The notes below the pieces were generated by a model. It ran no database searches. It had not been told where the DNA came from and saw only the letters and a program-made list of their open reading frames with translations. From NCBI GenBank assembly GCA_963844175.1, contig CAWJNE010000026.1:5551-69550 (forward strand): a DNA stretch of 64,000 nt. The letters are read 5' to 3'. Positions 50,428 through 60,037 of this stretch are shown in pieces (the first letter of the stretch is position 1; every line of letters begins with the position of its first letter). A program made the translations under genes and the position numbers. The stretch comes from JALZMG01 sp963844175. Its GTDB lineage: Bacteria > Actinomycetota > Acidimicrobiia > Acidimicrobiales > Ilumatobacteraceae.

Positions 50428-51564
50428 TCAGGCGTCGAAGCGGGCTCGGGCGTAGGCGCTGAATGCTTCGCCGCTGAAGGCGATGTGCTGGTTGGCGGTG
50501 TGGAGGTCGCGGAAGCACCGTTCGAGGGGATGGCCGGCGTACACGGCGCCCGCACCGGCGTAGCCGAAGGCAATGTCGACGGCAGTGATCGCGGCATGCA
50601 TGGCCTGTTGCCCCGCCAACGTGATGCGTCCGAGCTGCGCCGGTGTCACGGGCGCGCCGGCTTCGATGGTCGTCCACGCGTCGTCGAGCGTGTGGTGGAC
50701 GAACGTCCTGGCGCTCTGGAGCGCCGCTTCGGCTCGGCCGAGGTCGAACTGCGCGCGGGGGTCCTCGGCGACGGTGGTTCGGCTGGCTCCTCTCCGCTTG
50801 GTCGGCGCGAGTTGGGTCAGCTCGTCGAGGGCCCGTCGGCCGACACCAAGCGGGAACCCGCTCATGAGCACGGACAGCAGCGGGAAGAAGCCGAGCTGCC
50901 ACAGGGGCCCGTCTTGGCGTGCGGGGTCGAGCATGGGGGCCGCGGAGTGCTCGGCGGGGATGCGCAGCTGGCGGACTTCGATGTCGTGGCTGCCGGTGCC
51001 GCGCAGGCCGGTGGCGTGCCACGTGTCGTGAATCTCGGCCGCGGCGGCCGGGAAGTACGCGAACCGCAGGTCGGGGGTCCCGTCTGGGCGTGCGGCTGGT
51101 TGGTCGCCATCCATGACGACGACGCTGGTCTGGTACCAGTCTGCGTGGACGCATCCGCTGTTGAAGGGCCATCGGCCGTCGATGACGAGGTGGTCGCCGT
51201 CGCGACGGGCACGACCGAGTGGGGCGAACATGCTGGTTGACGCAACATCCGTGGATGCACCGAGCATCTCCTTGGCGGCGTGCGGCTCGAGCCACGCGAA
51301 GAAGGCGGTCGAGTTGCCGATCAGGACCGTCCATCCCGCGGACCCGTCGGCCTGGGAGACCGTCTCGATCGCGGTGCAGATGGCGATCGGGTCCATCTCG
51401 AGGCCGCCGAGGGACGCGGGCATGGCCATCCGGAACAGGCCCTCCCGTCGTACCTGGTCGACCAGGTCGCGCGGCATCGTGCGGAGTCGTTCCGCCTCGT
51501 CCGCGCCGGCGCGAGCGGCGGTGGCAACACGTGCTGCGCCTTCAACGAGGTCCTCGCAGGTCAT
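50428..51564 (-). CDS. Acyl-CoA-dehydrogenase-fold flavoprotein monooxygenase (HpaH/DszC-like)
   Basis: A 378 aa flavoprotein: LRTMPRDLVDQVRREGLFRMAMPASLGGLEMDPIAICTAIETVSQADGSAGW, ARRDGDHLVIDGRWPFNSGCVHADWYQTSVVVM, and ATGLRGTGSHDIEVRQLRIPAEHS. This pattern fits group D FMN/FAD monooxygenases, which need a separate reductase; none is adjacent. The ATG at 51562-51564 is divergent from a TetR gene, its probable regulator. Confidence 0.8.
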   Translation of the reverse strand: MTCEDLVEGAARVATAARAGADEAERLRTMPRDLVDQVRREGLFRMAMPASLGGLEMDPIAICTAIETVSQADGSAGWTVLIGNSTAFFAWLEPHAAKEMLGASTDVASTSMFAPLGRARRDGDHLVIDGRWPFNSGCVHADWYQTSVVVMDGDQPAARPDGTPDLRFAYFPAAAAEIHDTWHATGLRGTGSHDIEVRQLRIPAEHSAAPMLDPARQDGPLWQLGFFPLLSVLMSGFPLGVGRRALDELTQLAPTKRRGASRTTVAEDPRAQFDLGRAEAALQSARTFVHHTLDDAWTTIEAGAPVTPAQLGRITLAGQQAMHAAITAVDIAFGYAGAGAVYAGHPLERCFRDLHTANQHIAFSGEAFSAYARARFDA

Positions 51565-51582
51565 GAGCGGCTCCCACTTCGG

Positions 51583-51597
51583 GGCAGTGATACTGCC
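51583..51597. promoter_or_regulatory. Palindrome in the divergent flavoprotein/TetR promoter region
   Basis: GGCAGT-GAT-ACTGCC is a perfect 6-bp inverted repeat in the 48-bp gap between the two start codons. It is a good candidate for the operator of the TetR protein encoded to the right. Promoter elements are not clear. Confidence 0.5.
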
Positions 51598-51612
51598 TTG
51601 ATTTTGCCTAGT

Positions 51613-52299
51613 ATGCATCCCGTGAGCGACCGGGTCAATCCGCAGCGTTCGGCGTACGCAACGCGGCGCTACGACAGTCCGGTTCGGCGGGAGCGCGCGC
51701 TGGAGACCGAGCGACGGATCCTGACGGCCGCCGCGGCTGCGTTCGCGGAGACCGGCTACGTCGGCACCTCGTTGGCGGCCATCGCCAGCGCCGCCGGGGT
51801 GAACCCCCGCACCGTCTACAAGGTGTTCGGCACGAAGGTCCGCTTGCTCAGCCGTCTCGTCGACGTGGCGATGGTGGGCGACCAGGCCGCAGTACCGGTG
51901 GCAGGACGGTCGTGGGCGCTCGATGCGTTCACCGCACCGACTGGCCGTGAACGAGTCGGTGCGTTCGCTGCGGCGATCCGGCGAGTCATGCAGTCCGCAG
52001 GAGCCGTGTTCCGCACTGCCGCGCAGGCCGCCGTCGCCGACCCAGAAGCCGCCGCCCTGTGGCGCCTCGGACAGACCCGGCGTCAGCAGGACGCTGCCGC
52101 CTTCATCGCCGCCCTGCACGGCGCCTCCCAGCTCCGATCCGACCGGACACCCGACGAGGCGATTGCGTCGGTGTGGCTCCTTACGTCTCCGGAGACCTAC
52201 TTGCAGATGACTGACGGTCTGGCCTGGAGCCCAGATCAGTACGAGCAGTGGCTGCGACAGTCGATGCGCGACCTGTTGCTGGGACGCGATGCCGTGTGA
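51613..52299 (+). CDS. TetR-family transcriptional regulator
   Basis: A 228 aa regulator with HTH TERRILTAAAAAFAETGYVGTSLAAIASAAGVNPRTVYKVFGTKVRLLSRLVD (about residues 32-84) and a helical ligand-binding domain. The ATG at 51613 is only 48 bp from the divergent monooxygenase-type gene, with a palindrome between them. It probably regulates that gene in response to its substrate. Confidence 0.85.
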   Translation: MHPVSDRVNPQRSAYATRRYDSPVRRERALETERRILTAAAAAFAETGYVGTSLAAIASAAGVNPRTVYKVFGTKVRLLSRLVDVAMVGDQAAVPVAGRSWALDAFTAPTGRERVGAFAAAIRRVMQSAGAVFRTAAQAAVADPEAAALWRLGQTRRQQDAAAFIAALHGASQLRSDRTPDEAIASVWLLTSPETYLQMTDGLAWSPDQYEQWLRQSMRDLLLGRDAV

Positions 52300-52356
52300 G
52301 CTCGACGTCCGGCGCAGCGACCGGGGTCGTCGAACGATCCGATGCCAGGCGCCTCA

Positions 52357-53415
52357 TCAACGGTGGTCGAGCCACCTCACCGTGGTCGGATGTTGGCCGG
52401 CGAGGGCGAGCAGCCGCCGGTCGCCGCCCGGCCACAGCGTGAGGTGCGTTTCGACGCGCGCCGGGTCGTCGGCGACGCCCTCGAAGGCGACGAGCGCGAG
52501 CGGGGCGTCCGCTGTTGCACGGGCGCCGGCGGCGGTGATGGCCGATTCCGCCGACGCGCGAATGTCATCGGCCAGATAGGGCCACACGATGGTGTGGTAG
52601 ACGACCGTGGTCACGCCCGGTCGTGACTCGGCGAGCGCGGCGGCGACCCAGCTCGCCAGATCGTCTCGGTCCACGACTGCCGGGGTTGCCCGTGCGACCT
52701 CGATGGCCCGATCGAGCAGCCCGAAGCGCTCGGTCTCATCGGGGAACACACACGCCAGCAGCGTCAGGCGGCCTTCCTCGGTCGTGGCGTCGATCGGGTG
52801 CAGATCGCACCCCCTACGCTCCACGACCTCGAACCCGTGGCCGAGCGGCGGCATGCCGCCGGTCAGGAAGTCGACGAAGCGGACGGGCGAGTCCGTGGGA
52901 CCGAAGGCGGCGCCGTCTTGCTCGTAGCGGAACTTGTCGAGTCGCAGGTTCAACCCGGCGCTGGCGCCGAGCTCCAGCAGCCTCAGCGGCCGCCCGGTTT
53001 GCTGCGCGACACAGCAGAAGGCGCCGACGAGCGCTTTGGCGCGACTGGGAGCGTTGGTCTGCAGCGGGTGCGCGAGCGCCTCGACGAGCTCAGGCCTGCC
53101 GGCGGCGATGAGGCTGCGGATGGCCGGCCACGCCGCGTCGGCGTCGCCATCGCCGCCGGTGGACGGGAAGTAGGCGCGCAGATCGTCGGCCTCGCCCCCT
53201 AAGACCATTCGGTGCACGCCACACAGCAGCCGGAAGCCGTCCCACTCGTCGACGCGGTCGTGCTCGTGGCCGGCCAGTGCCGCCCGCGTCGGGCCGCCGG
53301 CTGCTGCGTCCTCGCGCATCAGCTCGAGCAGCCGCACGTAGAAGCGCGAGCCGACGGCCTGCGCCACCGCTACTTGAGCGTCCAGCATCACCGTCAAGGC
53401 GTCCGACGTGGACAT
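52357..53415 (-). CDS. DUF2332 protein
   Basis: A 352 aa soluble protein: GSRFYVRLLELMREDAAAGGPTRAALAGHE, FRLLCGVHRMVLGGEADDLRAYFPSTGGD, LRLLELGASAGLNLRLDKFRYEQDG, ERRGCDLHPIDATTEEGRLTLLACVFPD, and VVYHTIVWPYL. This is the DUF2332 pattern; LELGASAGLNL resembles a methyltransferase-type glycine loop, so SAM binding is a guess. Convergent with the TetR gene and divergent from a nuclease-like gene. Function unknown. Confidence 0.83.
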   Translation of the reverse strand: MSTSDALTVMLDAQVAVAQAVGSRFYVRLLELMREDAAAGGPTRAALAGHEHDRVDEWDGFRLLCGVHRMVLGGEADDLRAYFPSTGGDGDADAAWPAIRSLIAAGRPELVEALAHPLQTNAPSRAKALVGAFCCVAQQTGRPLRLLELGASAGLNLRLDKFRYEQDGAAFGPTDSPVRFVDFLTGGMPPLGHGFEVVERRGCDLHPIDATTEEGRLTLLACVFPDETERFGLLDRAIEVARATPAVVDRDDLASWVAAALAESRPGVTTVVYHTIVWPYLADDIRASAESAITAAGARATADAPLALVAFEGVADDPARVETHLTLWPGGDRRLLALAGQHPTTVRWLDHR

Positions 53416-53575
53416 CGACGCGGACCGTAGATGCCGCCGGCCAGATCGAGCGATCCGCTCCGGCGGGCATCGGTTCGAGCGACGACCGGCCTGGCCGGCC
53501 AGGTGCGGAGCCACTGGCCGGCGGTGAGCGGCGCTCGAGCGGAGCGGTCGATCAGCCGGCGGTAGCGTCGTCATC

Positions 53576-54520
53576 GTGGTCGTCGCGGCCTCACAGCGGG
53601 AGTTCGAGGCCGCCCACTGCTGGCTGGAACACGACCGGGTGCCGGGCCGGCCGGAGGTGACCGAGTTCCGCCGAGCGGTCCGATACCACAACGCGAACTG
53701 GCGCGAGGTCAACGGGTATCCGATCGGGACCCATCGGATCCGGCCGGGTACGCCGCCTCGCCTGGTCGGCAGCCACCTCGACCTCGACTTCGCGCGAGAG
53801 AGCGGGTCGACCTTCCTCACCACGAAGGCCGTCGCCGCCGCCCGGGCTCGCACGTCGTTCGTCGAGCCGCACCAGATCTTCGACCACCAGAGCTTCTGGG
53901 CCGATCTGCTCTGCTCCGAGGCGCTCGCTGTCAACCTGTTCGGCGACCTCGCAGCTGATCTGGACCGAGCCGACCGGGCCATCCACAGCTGGTGGCCCGG
54001 GGTTCCGGGCCGGGTCAAGGACGTGCGATTCGCGCACTCGCCCGGCCGCTTCGACCCGGGCTACTCCAACAGCCTCCGTTCCTTCGACGCCGTGTTCGTT
54101 CTCGCGCTGCCGGACGGATCCGACGGCGCCCTCGCGATCGACGTCAAGTATCGCGAAGCGGTGCAGCGGACGGGCGTGAAGCCGACCCACATGTCCCGCT
54201 TCGTCGAGATCCACGACCGGTCCGGCGCCTTCGAGCCGGGCGCGCTCGACGTGCTCAACCCGTCGCGACTCTCGCTCATCTGGCTCGAGCACCTCCTCCT
54301 GCTCTCGATGCTTCAGCATGAGAGCGGTCGCTGGACTTGGGGTCGTTACGTCGTGGTCCACCCCGAAGGAAACTCCGACATCGCCCACGCCAACGGCGAG
54401 TACCGGAAGCTGCTGGCCGACGACGCGACCTTCACGTCGGCATCGATCGAGGACCTGCTCTCGGCCAAGGTGCTGGCACCCAGGACCGGAGCGGCGCTGC
54501 GTCGCCGCTACCTGCCGTAG
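53576..54520 (+). CDS. PD-(D/E)XK-type nuclease-like protein (PGN_0703-like), solitary
   Basis: A 314 aa protein. The core SFDAVFVLALPDGSDGALAIDVKYREAV gives a D-x(n)-D-x-K arrangement typical of PD-(D/E)XK nucleases, and the N-terminal FEAAHCWLEHD and LLCSEALAVNLFGDLA segments match PGN_0703-like restriction-endonuclease-fold proteins. No methyltransferase or helicase is nearby, so it is unlikely to be a complete restriction system. It starts with GTG at 53576. Biological role unknown. Confidence 0.7.
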   Translation: MVVAASQREFEAAHCWLEHDRVPGRPEVTEFRRAVRYHNANWREVNGYPIGTHRIRPGTPPRLVGSHLDLDFARESGSTFLTTKAVAAARARTSFVEPHQIFDHQSFWADLLCSEALAVNLFGDLAADLDRADRAIHSWWPGVPGRVKDVRFAHSPGRFDPGYSNSLRSFDAVFVLALPDGSDGALAIDVKYREAVQRTGVKPTHMSRFVEIHDRSGAFEPGALDVLNPSRLSLIWLEHLLLLSMLQHESGRWTWGRYVVVHPEGNSDIAHANGEYRKLLADDATFTSASIEDLLSAKVLAPRTGAALRRRYLP

Positions 54521-54740
54521 CCGAGCGGCGGCGTTCTCGGCCCCGCCGTCCGACGAGCGCGCCCGACGCCTTGGCGAGACGGTGAAACCGATCCTGAGGC
54601 GAGAGGGGGCATTGCTGTCTCCTTGCACGTCGGCGCGTTGGATCGCTCAGCACGTCCGGTTGACGGCGATCGTCACGATGTGAGGGAGGGCCTCACGCCT
54701 CACGGGTGGCCGACCACGAATCCGAATGAGGAGAGCACCC

Positions 54741-55685
54741 ATGTCCCTGCCCCAGCTGACTGCCGACCGCCCGTTCCTGACCGACGGCGGTCTCGAGACC
54801 ACACTCGTGTTCCATCAAGGACTCGACCTGCCCGACTTCGCCGCCTTCCCCCTGCTCGACTCGGAGGAGGGGCAAGCCGCCCTGGTCGCCTACTACACGC
54901 CGTACCTGGACCTTGCCGCGCGCCTCGACACCGGATTCGTGCTGGACACCCCCACATGGCGGGCCAACCGCGACTGGGGGGCCCGGCTCGGCTACGACGC
55001 TCTGCGCCTGGCCGCCGTCAACCACCGAGCCGTCGAGTTCGTGTCCTCGCTCGCCGTCGGGCGGGCGGGCGTCACGGCCGTGATCAACGGCGTGATCGGC
55101 CCTCGGGGCGACGGCTACGTGGTCGGGGCGACGATGTCAGCCGCTGAGGCTGCCGCCTACCACGGCCTGCAGGCCCGCGCCTTCGTCGAGGCCGGCGCCC
55201 ACATGGTGTCCGCCATCACGATGACGTACGCCGCGGAAGCCATCGGTGTGGCTCGGGCGGCCGCCGCCGTCGGCCTGCCCGCGGTCATCTCATTCACGGT
55301 AGAGACCGACGGCCGGCTCCCCTCGGGTCAGCGCCTCAGCGACGCCATCGCCCAGGTCGACGACGCCTGCCCCGTCGCTCCGGCCTACTACATGGTCAAC
55401 TGCGCCCACCCGACGCATTTCCTGAACGAGCTCGAGTCCGGCGCCCTCTGGTTGGCACGAGTCCACGGCGTGCGAGCCAACGCCTCGCGCCTGAGCCACG
55501 CCGAGCTCGACGAAGCCACCGAGCTGGACCGCGGCGATGTCACGGAGCTCGGGGCGCTGTACGCGTCACTGGGCTCGATGATCGACCTGCGGGTCGTTGG
55601 CGGCTGCTGCGGTACCGACCACGAGCACGTCGCCACCATCGCCAGCGCGCTGGCGGCTGAGAGGTCGACCGTGGACACGCCTTGA
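54741..55685 (+). CDS. Homocysteine S-methyltransferase family protein
   Basis: A 314 aa TIM-barrel protein: FLTDGGLETTLVFHQGLDLPDFAAFPLL, GYDALRLAAVNHRAV, and zinc ligands in VNCAHPTHF (Cys) and VVGGCCGTDHEHV (Cys-Cys). It transfers a methyl group from a donor such as S-methylmethionine or betaine to homocysteine. ATG 54741 follows GAGGAGAG; an upstream ATG at 54726 overlaps that site. The 220-bp leader 54521-54740 contains small stem-loops but no riboswitch I recognise. Confidence 0.88.
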   Translation: MSLPQLTADRPFLTDGGLETTLVFHQGLDLPDFAAFPLLDSEEGQAALVAYYTPYLDLAARLDTGFVLDTPTWRANRDWGARLGYDALRLAAVNHRAVEFVSSLAVGRAGVTAVINGVIGPRGDGYVVGATMSAAEAAAYHGLQARAFVEAGAHMVSAITMTYAAEAIGVARAAAAVGLPAVISFTVETDGRLPSGQRLSDAIAQVDDACPVAPAYYMVNCAHPTHFLNELESGALWLARVHGVRANASRLSHAELDEATELDRGDVTELGALYASLGSMIDLRVVGGCCGTDHEHVATIASALAAERSTVDTP

Positions 55686-55766
55686 GGACCGACGTTCGAC
55701 GACCGATTCCGCGACGCCGTGCTCGTCGAGCAGATCACACGGTCAGCGGCCGGTCAAACCGAGCGA

Positions 55767-58655
55767 TCAGCGAGGGAGCTGGTAGCGCTCGATGTCGGCG
55801 ACCGCGGCACGCGCCCCGAAGCGTTCAGCGATCGTGCTCGCCTCGCGGACGAACGGACGGATCTCGTCGGCGGTCGCGCCGCACCGGCGACGTGCCTCGG
55901 CGAGGAAGACCAGCTCGCGCACGAGGAAGACCGGCGTCTCGCGCGCACGGCTGGCTTGGACGGCGCGGTCGGCGTGCGCCGCAGCGGCGACGGGGTGGTC
56001 AACGGCCAGAGCTGCCTGCGCGAGCACCTGGTCGAAGGGCCGGCCAGGATGGGGCCCGCTGAGTCCGATCCTTCCCGCGTACGGCTCGGCGACCGACAGG
56101 ACGTGGGCGGCGACGGCGGGGTCGTGGGCGACCTCTGCCGCTTCCGCCAGATCGCTGATCGCCGACGACCAGGGGTAGATCTGTCGGATCGCGAAGCCGT
56201 CCTCGCGGAGCTGGCGCAGTATCTCGCGGGCCGGCTCGAGTTGTCCGCTGCGCGCCTTGAGGGCGGCCAACGCACACACGTACCAGGCCTCCTGCGACCT
56301 GCTCGCCGCCCGCTCGAACCGGTCGATCAGCTCATCGTCGCACGCTTGCAATCGCCGGCACGCGGCGATCATCGCCTCGGCGAACACCCGACCGGCGCCG
56401 ATCCCAACCGAGAGCGGAACGGTCTCCGCGGCGATCCGTTCGGCGCGTTGGAGATCGCCGGCGAGGAACGCCCGATGCGCTCGGTACACGATCGCCTGGA
56501 TCTGGAAGAACGCGAGACTGTGCTCACCGAGGACCGACGTGAAGCGCTCGTAGCCGCCATGCCACGCGGCGAGGTCACCGCGCTCGTAGTGGGCAGCGGC
56601 AAGCGCGTGCAGGCCGCCGAGTGTCATCGACAGCCGCCCCAATCGACGCCCGAGTTCGACGAGCTCGGTGCCGATCCGAACGCGATCGTCGATGCGACTG
56701 GGGTGGCTGAACACGTGGCGCGCGCTGTTCAACACCGCCCCAAGCACCTCGGGGTCATCGAGATCCCGGGCGATGGCCTCGGCTTCGCCAGCCAATCGAC
56801 GTGCCTTGTCGATGTCGAGGTACCTCCAGTGCGACGCGAGATCAATCTGCAGGCGAGCCCGCTCCGGGCTCGGTGCCGGCGCGAGCGCGGCGAGGGCGGC
56901 CTCCGTCACGACTCGGCCCTCCGCCATCGGCCCGACGAAACCCATCGCCCCGAATTGCGGGATCGCCATGGCGGCGCGCACGAGCGCCCCGTCGTTGCCC
57001 GTCTCGCGCGCCCGCTGGGCAGCTTCGAGCAGCATCGGCAGGCCGTCGGGATCACCCCGGTGATGCAACGCGGCACCGATGCGCACCGTGAGGTCGAGCA
57101 TCGCGACGGGATCGGCTGGCTCGAGGAACCGCGCCGCCTCGATCCCGCGCCGATAGTGGGTGACCGCCTCCTGGTATGCGTACGCATGCTCGGCACGCTG
57201 ACCAGCGGCGCGGACGAGCTCGACCGCCTCGCGCGCGTCCCCAAGTGGCAGCGCCAGGCAGGCGTGCCGGGCCCGCTCCGACTGGACACGGTCGTCGGCC
57301 AACGGCGTGGCCAGTGCGGCGGCCGCCCGGGCGTGGAGCTCGAGCCGGCGGCGCAGCGGCAATTCGTCATAACGGTGCGCCCGGAACAGGGCGTGGACAA
57401 ACGTGAACCGGGCCATCCGCGACGGATGCGGCACCACGAGGCCCGCGGCCTCGGCTGACTCGAGCGACTCGAGCACGCCGAGCAGTGGTGCACCGTGCGC
57501 GGCCGCCAGGCGATCGGCGTCGAACTCCGCCCCGAACGTCGCCGCCATGTCGAGCACCGCGCGGGACTCGTCGTCGAGTAGTGCATCGCGCCGGAGCAGC
57601 CATCCCGGAAGCGTCCGGTGGCCAGGGCCCGAGCCCATGTGCGTGGCGAGCAAGGGGTTGCCGCCGGTCTCGGCCCTGATCGCCTCGGCCTCCTCCTCCC
57701 CCATCGCGCCGACGAGCTCTCCGACCTCGTCGGGGCGTAGACCGAGCAGCGGGACGCGGCGGACGGACGGGGTCCGCTCGAGGTCGGCGAGCAACGCGGC
57801 CAGGTCGGCGTCGAGATCGGGCTTGGTGTTGCGGGTCGTGATGACGATCAGCAACGGCGCCCGGTTCGCCCGCCGGGCGAAGTGGCGCACGACATCCTGC
57901 GTCGTCGATGTGGCCCAGTGAAGGTCCTCGATGACAAGCAGGCACGGAACCGCCGCAGCGCGGTCGACGAACCAATGTCTGATGGCGTCCAACACGATCG
58001 ACCGTTCAGAGGCGTCGGCGTCACCATCTCGCTGCGATCCGGCGACCACGCCCATGACCCGCGCCAGCTCCGGCGAGAGGCGCGCCAACACGTCCTTCGC
58101 ATCCCCGGCGCGTCGGCGCAACTCGGCAGGTTCGGTTCCGGACGCGTCATCGACGATCGCTTCGATGAAGGGCCCATACGGTTCGTCGACGTCCTCGTGA
58201 CACGCGCCCAGCAGCACCCGTGCCCCCTGGGCATGCACGTCGGAGGCGAACTCCGAGACGAGCCGGCTCTTGCCCATGCCGGCCTCGGCCATGACGAAGA
58301 CCAGCAGCGTGTGCCCCTCCCGTGAAAGCTCCCACTGGCGCCGGAGCACGAGCCGCTCGTGCGCCCGGCCGACGAACGTGGCATCGTCGGCGAGCAGCGC
58401 GAGGGCTGGGGGGAGCGTCGGCGGTCCGGCCTCGCGGGCCACCACCAGCGCGCCGTGCCGAGCGAGCTCACGTCGGTGCGACAGCCCAAGCTTGCGGAGT
58501 AGCGATGACACGTGGGATTCCACCGTGCGCTCCGAGATGTAGAGCCGGGCGGCGATCTCGGCGTTCGTCAGGTGCTCGCTGATGAGGCCGAGCACCTCTG
58601 CCTCGCGCCGGGAGATCGTTTCCTCACCCGTCGCACCCCGACGCGATGTCGCCAC
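55767..58655 (-). CDS. Large LuxR-type ATPase regulator with N-terminal HTH
   Basis: A 962 aa regulator. The LuxR/GerE HTH is at the N-terminus (SRREAEVLGLISEHLTNAEIAARLYISERTVESHVSSLLRKLGL, about residues 15-60). An AAA/STAND-type ATPase follows (FVGRAHERLVL, Walker A MAEAGMGKS, Walker B LLVIEDLHWA). The remaining 500 residues are TPR-like helical repeats. Classic LAL regulators such as MalT carry the HTH at the C-terminus, so this is reversed. The GTG at 58655 is used. It is divergent from a hydrolase gene that may be its target. Confidence 0.82.
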   Translation of the reverse strand: MATSRRGATGEETISRREAEVLGLISEHLTNAEIAARLYISERTVESHVSSLLRKLGLSHRRELARHGALVVAREAGPPTLPPALALLADDATFVGRAHERLVLRRQWELSREGHTLLVFVMAEAGMGKSRLVSEFASDVHAQGARVLLGACHEDVDEPYGPFIEAIVDDASGTEPAELRRRAGDAKDVLARLSPELARVMGVVAGSQRDGDADASERSIVLDAIRHWFVDRAAAVPCLLVIEDLHWATSTTQDVVRHFARRANRAPLLIVITTRNTKPDLDADLAALLADLERTPSVRRVPLLGLRPDEVGELVGAMGEEEAEAIRAETGGNPLLATHMGSGPGHRTLPGWLLRRDALLDDESRAVLDMAATFGAEFDADRLAAAHGAPLLGVLESLESAEAAGLVVPHPSRMARFTFVHALFRAHRYDELPLRRRLELHARAAAALATPLADDRVQSERARHACLALPLGDAREAVELVRAAGQRAEHAYAYQEAVTHYRRGIEAARFLEPADPVAMLDLTVRIGAALHHRGDPDGLPMLLEAAQRARETGNDGALVRAAMAIPQFGAMGFVGPMAEGRVVTEAALAALAPAPSPERARLQIDLASHWRYLDIDKARRLAGEAEAIARDLDDPEVLGAVLNSARHVFSHPSRIDDRVRIGTELVELGRRLGRLSMTLGGLHALAAAHYERGDLAAWHGGYERFTSVLGEHSLAFFQIQAIVYRAHRAFLAGDLQRAERIAAETVPLSVGIGAGRVFAEAMIAACRRLQACDDELIDRFERAASRSQEAWYVCALAALKARSGQLEPAREILRQLREDGFAIRQIYPWSSAISDLAEAAEVAHDPAVAAHVLSVAEPYAGRIGLSGPHPGRPFDQVLAQAALAVDHPVAAAAHADRAVQASRARETPVFLVRELVFLAEARRRCGATADEIRPFVREASTIAERFGARAAVADIERYQLPR

Positions 58656-58787
58656 GCGGCAAGCATGACATCGGTTGAGCCGGCGGGGCGGGGCTCGGAG
58701 TGACGGGCGGCGCGTCAGCGGCCGGCCACCGTTGACCGGTCCAGCGGCCGAGGCCCATACTCGAACCGGTCGGAGGGAGGTACGGCC

Positions 58788-59932
58788 ATGGGAGTCGCCA
58801 ACTGGGTGCGCGGCCGACTCGTCGCATTCGATGGACTGCTCGCCAACGTCCGGGCCGAGCGCTGCGAGCTCCCGTGGCATCCGTCGGCGTTCGCCCCGGT
58901 CTTCAGCGGGTTTCGCGACTACTCCAACGTGCTCGTCGCCACCGACCAGTTGCGGCTGCGTGCGCTCGTGGACCGCTTCGACTTCGAGTTCGGGGCGCCG
59001 ACGCCCCTGCGGGTGTGGTTTCCCAGCATCGGCGGCAGCCCAGCGACCAACGAGATCCTCCGCCCGTGCGGCCAGTATCCGTTGGTCGTCGTCGCCCACG
59101 GCATGTGTGGGATCGGAACGCCGCCGTCCACGGCTGCCCAGAACGCCCACTACCTCACCTGGGCCGCCTCACCGCTGGTCCGCCAGCTCGCGCGCGCCGG
59201 CTACGTGGTCGTCGTCCCCCAACTCGACGGGATCAGCTTCTCGCCCGACGGCGACGCCGTGCTGATTCGCCGCGTCATCGACTGGATGCACGACGGCTGG
59301 GAACACGCCAGCGTCCTGACGCCGCCCGAGCAAACAGCCGTCATCGGCCACTCCCGCGGAGCCGTCAACGCGGCTCACGTCGCCGCCGGCGGTGGCATCG
59401 GCGCCTTCGTCTGGCTCAGCGGCGACACCTTCGCCGTCGACCCCGAGGACCTCGTGGCGATCCAAGCCCCCAAGCTGTTCGTCTTCGGCGAGACTGAGGA
59501 GCTCGACCGGAGCTGGGCCCCACCCGTCGACGGGGCGACCCGCCCGAGCGGGACCTGGCAGCGCTTCTCGCTGCCCCGACACGCCGCACTCGTCCACGGA
59601 CTCGAGCATTTCGACTACCTCGCGCCCAACGTGTCCCCGTGCGCGTCCAAGCCCGGTTCGTGCGCTCACGTCGGGCGGGCCGTCGCCGATCTCGTCACGC
59701 TGTTTCTCGGTCGCCACCTCGCCGGCAGCCCGGCGCCCGTGACCCCCGCGATCCCGCGGACGCTGCTCGTCCCGACGACTGGGACGACGGCCTCACGCTC
59801 CAGCAGGCGTTCTACGCCGGGTCGTACCTCACCGGTCATGCGGCGTGGGCGAACAATGGTGCCTGCCGGCTCGACGTCTCCTTCGACGACGCCTCGGGCA
59901 GCGGGGTGGCATCACTACCCGACACCGGTTGA
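58788..59932 (+). pseudogene. Alpha/beta hydrolase with a frameshift near its 3' end
   Basis: The ATG at 58788 follows GGAGGGAGG. The protein has CGQYPLVVVAHGMCGIG, the nucleophile elbow VIGHSRGAVNAAH and a downstream His in ALVHGLEHFDYLAPN, so the catalytic residues are intact. Near 59760-59785 coherent sequence jumps to another frame (PDDWDDGLTLQQAFYAGSYLTGHAAWANNGACRLDV, stop at 59932). The first frame instead runs on as Arg/Ser/Pro-rich sequence. A single missing base explains it: decay, a sequencing error or, less likely, programmed slippage. Confidence 0.75.
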
Positions 59933-60037
59933 TCACGCCCGCAGTGCCCCTCATCGCATCCGAGATCCGAACCGTGGGTGCGCTGTAACGGATGCTCCTT
60001 GGCGTGCTGTTCGGCGATCCGAAGATCCGGGGGACCG

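Noticed and set aside
54521..54740. Possible SAM-type riboswitch before the homocysteine methyltransferase gene
   Set aside because: Small stems are present (GTGAGG/CCTCAC at 54680-54696), but no conserved riboswitch core could be matched.
55719..57458. Long plus-strand frame opposite the LuxR-type regulator
   Set aside because: Composition-driven shadow of the regulator; no domain pattern.
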